Shown: positions 1 to 11,500 of the stretch, one piece after another
How the letters are laid out: every line of letters begins with the position of its first letter
Numbering within the stretch: the first letter of the stretch is position 1
Assembly: GCA_002869085.1 (NCBI GenBank)
Contig: PKTQ01000352.1
Location: forward strand, 1 to 33,146
Direction of reading: 5' to 3'
DNA: 33,146 bases
From: Hyphomicrobiales bacterium
GTDB lineage: Bacteria > Pseudomonadota > Alphaproteobacteria > Rhizobiales > BM303
The notes under the pieces: generated by a model
Told to the model about the DNA's origin: nothing
Databases searched by the model: none
What the model saw: only the letters and a program-made list of their open reading frames with translations
Position numbers and translations under genes: made by a program

Positions 1-1
1 G

Positions 2-163
2 ATCAATATGGTGGTGGCGGCCCTGGCCGGCATTCTGGTGCCGCTGACCCTGGACAGATTCGGCATCGACCCGGCCATCGCCTCCAGCGTGTTCGTCACC
101 ACGGTCACCGATGTGATCGGCTTTTTCGCCTTTCTCGGCCTCGCCGCCGCCCTGCTGCTTTAG
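2..163 (+). CDS. mgtE: C-terminal fragment of MgtE-type magnesium transporter (5' truncated by window)
   Basis: Frame 2 reads [53 protein letters not shown], typical MgtE C-terminal transmembrane sequence. Confidence 0.8.
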   Translation: MNMVVAALAGILVPLTLDRFGIDPAIASSVFVTTVTDVIGFFAFLGLAAALLL

Positions 164-309
164 GCTGCGTGCGTGCGTGCGGACCCTTTTATGGGCGGGA
201 AATCGCTTGGGGGCACGGCAAAAGCTTCGTATAGATTGATCAGAAAAATCGGCCTTGCCTGGTCTTGCGCGACCGGCTTCAAAACAAGGCCGGATGGAGG
301 AGATTTCGC

Positions 310-1485
310 ATGAGCATACCCAATCATTACCCCAGTCTCGATTTCGGCCTCGGCGAGACCGCCGACATGCTGCGCGATGCCGTGCGCTCATTTGCCGATG
401 ACCGCATCGCGCCGCGCGCCGCCGAGATCGACGAGAGCAATAAATTCCCGCGCGATCTGTGGCCGCAATTGGGGGAGATGGGGCTGCTGGGCATCACGGT
501 GCCCGAGGAAATGGGCGGCTCGGGCATGGGCTATCTTGATCATGTGGTGGCGATGGAGGAGATCAGCCGCGCCTCGGCCTCGGTCGGCCTTTCTTACGGC
601 GCCCATTCCAATCTGTGCGTCAACCAGATCAAGCGCGCCGGCACCAAAGAACAACAGGCGCGCTATCTGCCCAAGCTGATTTCGGGCGAGCATGTGGGCG
701 CGCTGGCCATGTCGGAGCCCGGCGCGGGCTCGGATGTGGTGTCCATGAGCCTCAGGGCCGAAAAGAAGGGTGACCGCTATATCCTCAACGGCAACAAGAT
801 GTGGATCACCAACGGGCCGGAAGCCGAGACCCTGGTGGTCTATGCCAAGACCGATCCCAAGGCCGGCGCCAAAGGCATCACCACCTTCATCGTCGAGAAG
901 AGCTTTGCCGGCTTTTCCACCGCGCAGAAGCTCGACAAGCTCGGCATGCGCGGCTCGGATACCTGCGAGCTGGTGTTCCGGGACTGTGAGGTGCCGGAAG
1001 AGAATATGCTGGGCGAGCTCGGCGGCGGGGTGCGGGTGCTGATGTCCGGGCTCGATTATGAGCGGGCGGTGCTGTCGGCCGGCCCGCTCGGCATCATGCA
1101 GTCCTGCCTCGATGTGGTGCTGCCGCATCTGCATGACCGCAAGCAGTTCGGCCAGCCGATCGGCGAGTTCCAGCTCATGCAGGGCAAGCTGGCGGATATG
1201 TACACCACGCTGAGCGCGGCGCGGGCCTATGTCTATGCGGTGGCGCGGGCCTGCGATGAAGGCAAGACCTCGCGCAAGGACGCGGCCGGGGCGATCCTGT
1301 TCGCGGCCGAGAAGGCGACCTGGATGGCGCTGGAGGCGATCCAGGCGCTGGGCGGCACCGGCTATATCAATGAATCGCCGACCGGGCGGCTGCTGCGGGA
1401 CGCCAAGCTGTATGAGATTGGCGCCGGCACTTCGGAAATTCGCCGCTGGCTGATCGGCCGGGAACTGTTCGGCGAAACCGGCTGA
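310..1485 (+). CDS. ivd: Isovaleryl-CoA dehydrogenase (acyl-CoA dehydrogenase family)
   Basis: Start moved to ATG 310 with [60 protein letters not shown] motifs. Confidence 0.9.
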   Translation: MSIPNHYPSLDFGLGETADMLRDAVRSFADDRIAPRAAEIDESNKFPRDLWPQLGEMGLLGITVPEEMGGSGMGYLDHVVAMEEISRASASVGLSYGAHSNLCVNQIKRAGTKEQQARYLPKLISGEHVGALAMSEPGAGSDVVSMSLRAEKKGDRYILNGNKMWITNGPEAETLVVYAKTDPKAGAKGITTFIVEKSFAGFSTAQKLDKLGMRGSDTCELVFRDCEVPEENMLGELGGGVRVLMSGLDYERAVLSAGPLGIMQSCLDVVLPHLHDRKQFGQPIGEFQLMQGKLADMYTTLSAARAYVYAVARACDEGKTSRKDAAGAILFAAEKATWMALEAIQALGGTGYINESPTGRLLRDAKLYEIGAGTSEIRRWLIGRELFGETG

Positions 1486-1565
1486 GCGGGCAGGCGCCAA
1501 GTTGAGACATTGATTCAAGTCAACCGCGTAACCGGGTGCGAATCTGATTCAGCCGGCCGGCGTAT

Positions 1566-2366
1566 CTACCCGTTATTGCTGGGTTTGTTCAGCCAGAAGG
1601 TATAGAGCAACTGGTTGATGTCGCGGTCGATTTCCTTCCAGTTGCCGAGGAGTGTGCGGCGGAAGCGATATTGCACCTCGACCTTGCCGTCCATCACCAT
1701 GTCCCGATAGCAATCGGCGGGCGCGACGCTGGCTCCGGTCTTGTCGCAATGGGCCAGAAACAGCCCGTCATGGGTGTCGGCGAAAAACAGGTCCTGATGG
1801 TCATAGCCGGAGCCTTGCTTCATCGCCTGCCGGGTCAGCCCATAAACCGTCTGCTCGGGCTTGCCGATGAAATAGGTGGGATAGATCTTCTCCAGCCGGG
1901 TGCGGGGCGACCAGATCCGCTCCGGCGCGGTCAGGTCCACATAGATGATCGGCGAGGAGGCGGTGCGGGAGGTGAAGGCCTCCTTGGCCTTTTCCGAATA
2001 GCCGGCCATTTCCGGCCATTTCACATAGAGCGAGATGCGCTTTTTCTCGCCGCCGCTACGCAGATGCTTGAAGCGCAGGAAATTCTCCGGGATCAACATC
2101 ACCACCTTGCCGACCGACAGGGCGGTGCGGGTGATGCTGGTGGTCTGGCGCTCATGGGGGTTGAAGAACGAGCTGACCGCCGGGCCGAAATAATAAAACA
2201 GCATCACCGCCAGCGGGATCACCAGCAGCATGACGGCGATGATGAAGAACCACACCACCGGATGGCGGGTCTCCTCGCCGGAAAAGTCAAAGCGGCTCCG
2301 GCTTTCGGGTTCATGCTGGGCCGAATTGAAATTCTGCTTATAAAAATCTCCCAACCGGGAAGGCAT
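1566..2366 (-). CDS. Uncharacterised single-pass membrane protein (266 aa)
   Basis: Long ORF with one clear N-terminal TM segment (VVWFFIIAVMLLVIPLAVMLFYYF); no family recognised. Confidence 0.65.
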   Translation of the reverse strand: MPSRLGDFYKQNFNSAQHEPESRSRFDFSGEETRHPVVWFFIIAVMLLVIPLAVMLFYYFGPAVSSFFNPHERQTTSITRTALSVGKVVMLIPENFLRFKHLRSGGEKKRISLYVKWPEMAGYSEKAKEAFTSRTASSPIIYVDLTAPERIWSPRTRLEKIYPTYFIGKPEQTVYGLTRQAMKQGSGYDHQDLFFADTHDGLFLAHCDKTGASVAPADCYRDMVMDGKVEVQYRFRRTLLGNWKEIDRDINQLLYTFWLNKPSNNG

Positions 2367-2545
2367 GGCGCGGTTCCGATCTTGCTATTGGGCGCTGACA
2401 GTAAAGCTTGAAACGTTAACCAAGACCACAAGTTTTTTGCGGCTGCCCCGGGTTTGTCTTGACCGGGCCGGGCCATTGCGGGCTTATGGTTAGTAAAAGG
2501 TTAAGGCTGCGGAACGCTGCGGCCCGCACCGGCAGGGGGGTGAAG

Positions 2546-2860
2546 ATGGCCGAGTTGATGACCATAGTGTTCAGTGTTGCCGCCGGTATTGTACTGGCCG
2601 GCCTGATCACCAGCGCCGTGGAACTGTTCATGGCGGAAAAGGCCGGATTCGGAATGCTGTTTTCAGGCAAGAGCGTGGCAAAGACCACGGCGATCACCCT
2701 GTTCCTGATGGTTTCCGGGCCATTGCTGCTGGCCCGCTACGGGCCCGAATTCTATCGCCGCCGCGAGCCGGTGGGCGTGTCGGTGGCGGCGGCCGGTTCG
2801 GCGTCCTGGGGCTTCGTGACCGGGCTTTTCTCGCTCAGCCTCTATTTGAATCTGGTATAA
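2546..2860 (+). CDS. Small hypothetical membrane protein (~104 aa)
   Basis: ATG 2546 start; three hydrophobic segments. Confidence 0.6.
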   Translation: MAELMTIVFSVAAGIVLAGLITSAVELFMAEKAGFGMLFSGKSVAKTTAITLFLMVSGPLLLARYGPEFYRRREPVGVSVAAAGSASWGFVTGLFSLSLYLNLV

Positions 2861-2897
2861 CCGGCTTTCACGGCCGAACAGGCAGGGGTACCAAGCC

Positions 2898-3425
2898 ATG
2901 ACACTCTATTCCCTGGGAGAGCTGACACCGCAATTGCCGGAAGAGGGGGCGTATTGGACAGCGCCCAATGCCTCGTTGATCGGCAATATCCGGCTGGAGC
3001 GCAATGCCAGCGTCTGGTTCGGGGCGGTGCTGCGCGGGGATATCGAACAGATTCTGATCGGGCCGGACAGCAATGTGCAGGACAATTGCGTCTGCCATAC
3101 CGACCGCAATTTTCCGCTCACCCTGGGGGCGGGGTGCACGGTGGGCCATAATGCGGTGCTGCATGGCTGCACGGTGGGCGACAATTCGCTGATCGGCATC
3201 GGCGCGACGGTCCTGAACGGGGCGGTAATCGGCAATAATTGCGTGATCGGAGCGCATGCGCTGATCCCCGAGGGGCGGGAAATCCCCGATAATTCGCTGG
3301 TGGTCGGCATGCCCGGGCGGGTGGTGCGCCAGCTCAAGGACGAGGATATCGAGCATTTGCGCTGGTCGGCGGCCCATTATGTGCGCCAATGGCGGAAATA
3401 TGCCGAAAACATGAAACAGGGGTAA
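2898..3425 (+). CDS. Gamma-carbonic anhydrase / hexapeptide-repeat transferase family protein
   Basis: Left-handed beta-helix hexapeptide repeats; NVQDNCVCHTD, CTVGHNAVLHGCTVGDNSLIGIGATVLNGAVIGNNCVIGA. Confidence 0.9.
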   Translation: MTLYSLGELTPQLPEEGAYWTAPNASLIGNIRLERNASVWFGAVLRGDIEQILIGPDSNVQDNCVCHTDRNFPLTLGAGCTVGHNAVLHGCTVGDNSLIGIGATVLNGAVIGNNCVIGAHALIPEGREIPDNSLVVGMPGRVVRQLKDEDIEHLRWSAAHYVRQWRKYAENMKQG

Positions 3426-3557
3426 GGCGGCGCGCCGGCACAATGTCATTGGCGGGCGGGCTGTAGAAGTTGCGGTGGCTTTATATTCTGTGCGATAGTG
3501 CCGCCAATTCACGGCAGGGCGATTTCCTGCCCTAACGCGGTATGGGAGTAGACTTAA

Positions 3558-3791
3558 ATGGCGCCGAGTTGGATTCAGATTTTGATTGTTGTGGCCCTGC
3601 TGGTGCTGCTGTTCGGCCGAGGCAAGATTTCCGACCTGATGGGCGATGTGGCCAAGGGCATCAAGAGCTTCAAAAAAGGGATTGCCGAGGAAGAGCACGC
3701 GGACCGGTCGGAGGATGTCAAAACCATCGATGTGGACAAGAGCGAGCCGATCAACACATCCGACAAGACCGAAACCTCCACCAAGAGCTAA
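3558..3791 (+). CDS. tatA: Twin-arginine translocase subunit TatA
   Basis: [41 protein letters not shown], canonical TatA; followed by tatB and tatC. Confidence 0.95.
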   Translation: MAPSWIQILIVVALLVLLFGRGKISDLMGDVAKGIKSFKKGIAEEEHADRSEDVKTIDVDKSEPINTSDKTETSTKS

Positions 3792-3834
3792 ACCCCACGG
3801 GCAGCGCGGCTGCCGGTAATGTTGGATTTCGCTG

Positions 3835-4371
3835 ATGTTTGATCTGGGTTGGAGTGAAATGCTGCTTGTGGCGGCGGTGGCCGTCATCGTGGTGGGGCCG
3901 AAGGATCTGCCTCGGCTGATGCGCACCATCGGGCAGTTCGTGTCCAAGGCCAAGAGCATGGCCGGCGAGCTGCAGTCCCAGTTCATGGATATCGCCAATC
4001 AGTCCGAGCTTGATGACATCCGTAAATCGGTGAGCGATATCCCGCTGCAAAACCCGCTTGAGGATATCGACAAGGATCTGGCCCGGGCCACGGCGGGCGA
4101 GGGGATGAATTCGACCATTCACGATCTGGAAGAGCGTGATTCCGGCACGGCGGAGGTGGAATCGGACCCGGCCATGTCCGATGATTACGACGATCTGGAG
4201 GAATGGGACCAGCCGGCCGAAGTGGAGACCGCCACAACGCCGCCGGACGCCGCCCCTGAGCCCGCTACCGCGCCTGAGGCTTCTGAGCCCGCACCCAAGC
4301 CGGCCAAAACCAAGCCCGCGAAGACCAAGCCCGCCAAGGCCAAGCCGGCTCCGGAGGAAAGCGGGCCATGA
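3835..4371 (+). CDS. tatB: Twin-arginine translocase subunit TatB
   Basis: MFDLGWSEMLLVAAVAVIVVGPKDLPRLMRTIGQFVSKAKSMAGELQSQF; Lys/Pro/Ala-rich C-terminus. Confidence 0.95.
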   Translation: MFDLGWSEMLLVAAVAVIVVGPKDLPRLMRTIGQFVSKAKSMAGELQSQFMDIANQSELDDIRKSVSDIPLQNPLEDIDKDLARATAGEGMNSTIHDLEERDSGTAEVESDPAMSDDYDDLEEWDQPAEVETATTPPDAAPEPATAPEASEPAPKPAKTKPAKTKPAKAKPAPEESGP

Positions 4372-5180
4372 GCGAGCAGGACGCTGTGAACGAAGAAGAG
4401 GATTTGGATTCCTCCAAGGCGCCGCTGCTGGAGCATCTGGTTGAGTTGCGCTCGCGGCTGCTGAAATCGGTGCTTGCGGTCGGTGCGGCCTTTCTGGTCA
4501 GCTTCTATTTCGCCACCGATATCTTCAATCTGCTGCTGATCCCCTATGAACGCGCCGCCGGGGTCGATGCCAATATCGAGCTGATTTACACCGCGCCGCA
4601 GGAATATTTCTTCACCCAGTTGAAGATCGGCCTGTTCGGGGCGATGGTGCTGGCCTTTCCGATCATCGCCTCGCAGATCTATATGTTCGTGGCGCCGGGC
4701 CTGTATAAGAATGAACGCGGCGCCTTCATGCCGTTTCTGGTCGCCACGCCGATCCTTTTTTTCATGGGTGGGGCGCTGGTCTATTTCGTGGTGATGCCGG
4801 CGGCGATGATGTTCTTTCTCAGCATGGAACAGGCCGGGGGCCACGGCACCGCCTCGATCCAGCATCTGGCCAAGGTGGCGGATTATTTCGGGCTGATCAC
4901 CACGCTGATCCTGGCCTTCGGCTTCTGCTTCCAGCTACCGGTGCTGCTGACCCTGTTGGGGCGGGTCGGGCTCGTCACCAGCGCGGGGCTGAAAGCCAAG
5001 CGCAAATACGCGATTGTGGCCACTTTCGCCGCGGCGGCGTTTCTGACCCCGCCGGACCCGATCAGTCAGATCGGCCTCGCCATCCCCACTTTGCTGCTCT
5101 ATGAGCTGTCGATCCTGTCGGTGCGGATGATCGAGAAGAAGCGCGAGCGCGAGGAAGCCGAGCGCGACGCAGAGGTTTAA
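4368..5180 (+). CDS. tatC: Twin-arginine translocase subunit TatC
   Basis: LLEHLVELRSRLLKS, multi-TM, FLTPPDPISQ; start overlaps tatB stop. Confidence 0.97.
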   Translation: MSEQDAVNEEEDLDSSKAPLLEHLVELRSRLLKSVLAVGAAFLVSFYFATDIFNLLLIPYERAAGVDANIELIYTAPQEYFFTQLKIGLFGAMVLAFPIIASQIYMFVAPGLYKNERGAFMPFLVATPILFFMGGALVYFVVMPAAMMFFLSMEQAGGHGTASIQHLAKVADYFGLITTLILAFGFCFQLPVLLTLLGRVGLVTSAGLKAKRKYAIVATFAAAAFLTPPDPISQIGLAIPTLLLYELSILSVRMIEKKREREEAERDAEV

Positions 5181-5207
5181 TTCTCGTCACACCGCTCCCG
5201 CCGGGCC

Positions 5208-5717
5208 CTAGGGTTTGATCTCAATCGGGGTGCCGTTCGGCACCGCCCGCCACAATTCCTCGATTTCCTCATCGGTGAGGGCGATGCAGCCATCGGTCCA
5301 GTCGACGACCCGGTGGGCGATGCCGATCCAGCCGTAACCGTTCGGCAGGCCGTGGATCATGATGTCGCCGCCGGGCGAAACCCCACGCTTTTTGGCGGCG
5401 CGCCGGTCCTGCCGGCTGGGATAGGAGATGTGCAGCGAGAGATGAAAGCGGCTTTTGGGGTTGCGGTAATCGATGCGGTATGTGCCCTCCGGCGTGCGCC
5501 GGTCGCCCTGCTGGCGTTTGGGGCCGACAGGCTCGCCGCCCAGCGCCACCCTGTAGCTTTTCAGGGGCGCGCCTTTTCGCATCAGGGTCAGGGTGCGCTC
5601 GGCCTTGGCAACGACGATCATATCGGCTTTTGCCCCCTCGGCCAGGGGCGCGGCCGGGGCGGGCCCGGCGGCAGCGATCATCAGCACCACCGGCAGGAAA
5701 GCCAGGAATTTGCGCAT
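5208..5717 (-). CDS. L,D-transpeptidase (YkuD domain), secreted
   Basis: Signal peptide MRKFLAFLPVVLMIAAAGPAPAA; IMIHGLPNGYG...DWTDGCIALT catalytic motif; upstream in-frame extension to 5831 judged unlikely. Confidence 0.88.
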   Translation of the reverse strand: MRKFLAFLPVVLMIAAAGPAPAAPLAEGAKADMIVVAKAERTLTLMRKGAPLKSYRVALGGEPVGPKRQQGDRRTPEGTYRIDYRNPKSRFHLSLHISYPSRQDRRAAKKRGVSPGGDIMIHGLPNGYGWIGIAHRVVDWTDGCIALTDEEIEELWRAVPNGTPIEIKP

Positions 5718-5951
5718 CGGTGAGAACTCCATTAAGGGGCGGGCCGGCAAGAAGTCTTCTATTGCAAGCTGACAGGGGAATGGGGCGATTTTCAGGTTTG
5801 AGCCTGTTTCGTCCAAGTGAGTCCAATTCAACGCGCTATGCTCTAAAACATTGGGCCTTTGCCCTCCAATGGGTTATAAATTGCTCGATTTCGCCCTGTT
5901 CCGATTCAATCTCGGGGCGGCGGGGCCGGGTCGTGGTTTGGTTTTACCGAT

Positions 5952-6028
<77 letters not shown>

Positions 6029-6119
6029 TCGGCCCTGAACCTGCGGGTCCGGCAAGCGAAGAGGGTGGAATTGGCCAGGCCGCCGGCTGAGCGGGCAGCA
6101 CAGGACAAGGGAGCACAAC

Positions 6120-6425
6120 ATGGCAGCACGAATATACCGTCCGGCAAAAACGGCAATGCAGTCAGGCGAGGGGCGCAGCAAATCCTGGGTGCTGGAATAT
6201 GAGCCGGAAAGCGCACGCCGGATCGAGCCTCTGATGGGCTGGACCAGCTCCGACGATCAGAAATCCCAGATTCGGATCAAATTCGCCACCCGCCAGGAAG
6301 CGGTTGATTATGCTCGCAAGCAGGGGATCGCCTATTCGCTGACCGAACCCCATGCGCGGCGGCGCAAGCCCAAAGCCTATGCGGATAATTTCCGTACCGA
6401 CCGGACCAAACCCTGGACCCATTAA
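6120..6425 (+). CDS. NADH:ubiquinone oxidoreductase accessory subunit, NDUFS4 (18 kDa/AQDQ) family
   Basis: ARIYRPAKTAMQSG...WVLEYEPESARRIEPLMGWTSSDD...F.T..EAVDYARKQGI...NF. Confidence 0.92.
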   Translation: MAARIYRPAKTAMQSGEGRSKSWVLEYEPESARRIEPLMGWTSSDDQKSQIRIKFATRQEAVDYARKQGIAYSLTEPHARRRKPKAYADNFRTDRTKPWTH

Positions 6426-7045
6426 ATCTCGTTGGACAAGGTGCCTGACGTATCGCTGCGCCAGTCATACTCCATCTGCCGGGCGACCGCCTCGGCCAGC
6501 TCGCCCCCTTCAAGGCGGCGGATGAGATGCAGCGACATGTCGATGCCCGCCGAAATGCCGCCCGAGGTGACGATGTCGCGTTCATCGACCCAGGTTTGAT
6601 CGCGCATCACCGTGATGTCCGGATATTGGCGCTGCAAATCATCAATGTCCTCCCAATGGGTGGTGGCCTTGCGGCCGGCCAGCAGACCGGCCTTGGCCAG
6701 CAGGAAGGCGCCGGTACATATTGACGCTGTTAACATTGAGCCATCATGGGCGCGGGCGATCCAGTCGATCACCCCGGGGCGGGCGCATATGTGCGCGACC
6801 ACGCCGCCGGGGACGATCAGGATGTCGATGGGCGGCGCGGTGCTGAAATCATGCGAGGGTAAGAAGCGATAACCGCCGCGCGCGGTAATGGCGCCGGGGC
6901 TTTCAGCGATGGTCAGCACCTCGAAGGGCGGCGGCGTTCCCGCCCGCTCCGCCAGCCGATTGGCGACAGAGAACACCTCGAACGGGCCGCCGAGATCAAG
7001 CACCTCGATCTCATCGAAAACGAATATGCCGACCGTTCTGCTCAT
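6422..7045 (-). CDS. DJ-1/PfpI family protein (GlxA/isonitrile hydratase-like, no AraC domain)
   Basis: VGIFVFDEIEVLDLGGPFEVF; SICTGAFLLAKAGLLAGRKATTHW nucleophile-elbow region. Confidence 0.88.
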   Translation of the reverse strand: MSRTVGIFVFDEIEVLDLGGPFEVFSVANRLAERAGTPPPFEVLTIAESPGAITARGGYRFLPSHDFSTAPPIDILIVPGGVVAHICARPGVIDWIARAHDGSMLTASICTGAFLLAKAGLLAGRKATTHWEDIDDLQRQYPDITVMRDQTWVDERDIVTSGGISAGIDMSLHLIRRLEGGELAEAVARQMEYDWRSDTSGTLSNEI

Positions 7046-7115
7046 TATGCGTGTTGTAAGGCTCCGGGCTCAGTGCGCCCATGGTTTCGGCAAAGCCCCG
7101 CCGGATTCAGCGCCC

Positions 7116-7304
7116 CTAATGCCCCTTGCGCTGGCAGGCTGATTTGCCGTGACAGCCGCAATCCTTGCCGCAGCCGCCGCCTTCCTCGCGCGCCGGGCCG
7201 AATTCGGGATGGGCCTCGGCGAAACGCCGCGACAGGCTCTGCACCGCCAGCCAGCCGATCAGCAGGAAGGGAATGAAGGTTGCGGCGATCAGATAGTCAG
7301 TCAT
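7116..7304 (-). CDS. Small membrane protein with Cys-rich C-terminal tail
   Basis: 62 aa: TM helix LIAATFIPFLLIGWLAV then GGGCGKDCGCHGKSACQRKGH; 27 bp downstream of hemB, same strand. Confidence 0.6.
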   Translation of the reverse strand: MTDYLIAATFIPFLLIGWLAVQSLSRRFAEAHPEFGPAREEGGGCGKDCGCHGKSACQRKGH

Positions 7305-7331
7305 GGCGTGTCTCTTGCGTACCGGGCGGCT

Positions 7332-8381
<1,050 letters not shown>

Positions 8382-8567
8382 CTAAACTCCCCGCTGCTGC
8401 CTCCGGCCGCGCCAGGCCGCCCGCTGCGGTTTATCGCAGCTTGTTCCTGACAGGACAAGTGCCGGATGCGCTGAGGACTTGACGCTTGATCCGGCTCAGT
8501 TTCTTATCATGCCGGCGCGATGGGAATAAAGAGGCATAAAGGCTTAATCCGGGCCCGAGGGAAGACA

Positions 8568-11500
8568 ATGTTGAAGACCATGAAGAATAAGAGGCGGGCT
8601 CCCGAGCCGGACAGCGCCGCGACACCGCTGCGTTTCGTCACCGCCACCAGCCTGTTTGACGGCCATGACGCGGCGATCAATATCATGCGGCGCATCATGC
8701 AGCAGCAGGGAGCCGAGGTCATTCATCTGGGCCATAACCGCTCGGTGCAGGAAATCGTCACCGCCGCCATTCAGGAGGATGCGGACGCCATCGCGGTCAG
8801 CTCCTATCAGGGCGGCCATATCGAGTTCTTCAGCTATATGATCGAACTGCTCGAAGCCGAGAGCGCGGGGCATATCAAAGTGTTCGGCGGCGGCGGCGGG
8901 GTGATCGTCGCCGAAGAGATCAGGCAATTGCATGAGCGCGGGGTGGCGCGCATCTATTCGCCCGCCGATGGCCAGTCCATGGGCCTGAAAGGCATGATCA
9001 GCGATATGATGGAGCGGGCCGGTCAAGGCCGCTCGCTGGAGATGCCGGCGCCATTGCCGGATTTTACCGCCCTGAGCCAGGGCGAGCTGGCGCGGCTGAT
9101 CAGCGGCATCGAATCGGGCCTTATTGGCGATGAGGTGATGAAGGCAATCGGTGCGGCGGCGGCGGACCACGGCGTGCCGGTTCTGGGCATCACCGGCACC
9201 GGCGGCGCCGGCAAATCCTCGCTGACCGACGAGCTTATCCGCCGGTTCCGGTTTCATTCGGATGAGCCGAAAATCGCCGTGCTGGCGATCGATCCTTCCA
9301 AGCGCAAGACCGGCGGCGCCCTGCTGGGCGACCGCATCCGCATGAACGCCATCGGCGCGCCCAATGTGTTTTTCCGCTCGCTGGCGACCCGCAGCAGCGT
9401 CGGCGAGGTGCCGGCGGCGGTGCCGCAGATCATCGATCTGTTCGCGGCGTCCAATGTGGATCTGATCATTGTCGAGACCCCGGGCATCGGCCAGGGCGAT
9501 GCCGGCATCGTGCCGTTTTCGGATATTTCGCTCTATGTGATGACGCCGGAATTCGGCGCCGCCAGCCAGCTTGAGAAAATCGATATGCTGGATTTCGCCG
9601 ATGTGGTGGCGATCAACAAATTCGACCGCAAGGGGGCCGAGGACGCGCTGCGCGATGTCTCCAAGCAATATCAGCGCAATCACGAAGCCTTCGATGTGCC
9701 GGTGGACGAAATGCCGGTGTTCGGTGCCATCGCGGCGCGGTTTGCCGATGAGGGGGTGAGCGCGCTTTATCTGAAGCTGATCGAATTGCTGGGCGCGCGC
9801 GGCTTTGCCGGCTGGAGCAGCGATCTTGCCCATCCCGGGCGGCGGGCCTCGGCGCCGGGGGCGGCGATCATCCCGCCCTCGCGCAGCGCCTATCTGGCCG
9901 GGGTGGCTTCGTGCGTGCGCGATTATCACCGCACGGTGGCCGAGCAGGTGGAGCTGGCCCGCGAGCGCCAGCATCTCATGGAGGCGCTGCGGCTGATCGG
10001 CGGCGAGGGCGGCGAGGCGGCGGCCCTGACGGCGGCGCTGGAGAAACGCGAGCGGATGATGGACCCGCGCGCCCGGCGACTGCTGGAAATCTGGCCCGAT
10101 GTGAAGCAATCCTATGACGGCGATGAATATGTGGTCAAAATCCGCGATCAGGAAAAACGCATCGCGCTGACCTATGAGACCCTGAGCGGCACGCGCATCC
10201 CGAAAGTGTCGCTGCCTTCCTATGCGGATGAGGGCGAGATTCTGAAATGGCTGCTGAAGGAGAATGTGCCCGGCAGCTTCCCCTTCACCGCCGGGGTGTT
10301 CGCCTTCAAGCGCGAAGGCGAGGACCCGACGCGCATGTTCGCCGGCGAGGGCGGGCCGAAACGCACCAATCGGCGCTTCAAGCTTTTGTCGGAAGGCATG
10401 CCGGCCAAAAGGCTGTCGACCGCCTTCGATTCGGTGACGCTGTATGGCCAGGACCCGGACGAGCGCCCGGATATTTACGGCAAGGTCGGCAATTCGGGGG
10501 TGTCGATCGCCACGCTGGACGACATGAAGGACCTCTATGACGGCTTTGATCTCATTCATCCGGCCACCTCGGTGTCGATGACCATTAATGGGCCGGCGCC
10601 GGCGATCCTGGCCATGTATCTGAACACGGCCATCGACCAGCAACTGGATAAGTTCCGCGACGATAATGACCGCGCGCCCACCGAGGACGAAGTGCAGAAG
10701 ATCAGGGCCTGGGTGCTGAACACGGTGCGCGGCACGGTGCAGGCCGATATCCTGAAAGAGGATCAGGGCCAGAACACCTGCCTGTTTTCCACCGAGTTCT
10801 CGCTGCGGATGATGGCCGATATCCAGGAATATTTCGTGCGCAACCAGGTGCAGAATTTCTATTCGGTGTCGATCTCCGGCTATCATATCGCCGAGGCCGG
10901 CGCCAACCCCATCTCGCAACTGGCCTTCACCCTGGCCAATGGCTTCACCTATGTGGAGGCCTATCTGGCGCGCGGCATGCATATTGACGAATTCGCGCCC
11001 AATTTAAGCTTCTTCTTCTCCAATGGCATGGACGCGGAATATACGGTGATGGGCCGGGTGGCGCGGCGAATCTGGTCGACGGCGATGCGGTTCCGCTATG
11101 GGGCCAATGAACGCTCGCAGAAGCTGAAATATCACACCCAGACCAGCGGGCGCTCGCTGCATGCGCAGGAGATGGCGTTCAACGATATCCGCACCACCCT
11201 GCAGGCGCTGATCGCCACCTATGACAATACCAACTCCCTGCACACCAATGCCTATGACGAGGCGATCACCACGCCGACCGGCGAATCGGTGCGCCGGGCG
11301 ATGGCGATCCAACTGATCATCAACAGAGAGTGGGGCCTCGCGAAGAATGAAAACCCCAATCAGGGCGCGTTCATCATCGATGAGCTGACCGATCTGGTGG
11401 AAGAGGCGGTGCTGAAGGAATTTGAGCGCATGTCCGAGCGCGGCGGGGTGCTGGGGGCGATGGAAACCGGCTATCAGCGCGGCAAGATCCAGGACGAGTC

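Noticed and set aside
388-1518. 376-aa minus-strand ORF antisense to ivd
   Set aside because: Shadow ORF of a high-GC coding region with no recognisable domain.
4300-4356. KPAKT-type repeat at the TatB C-terminus
   Set aside because: Low-complexity Lys/Pro/Ala tails are common in alphaproteobacterial TatB; not considered novel.
8544-10982. 812-aa minus-strand ORF antisense to icmF
   Set aside because: His/Arg/Gly-rich shadow ORF; the plus strand encodes clear IcmF domains.
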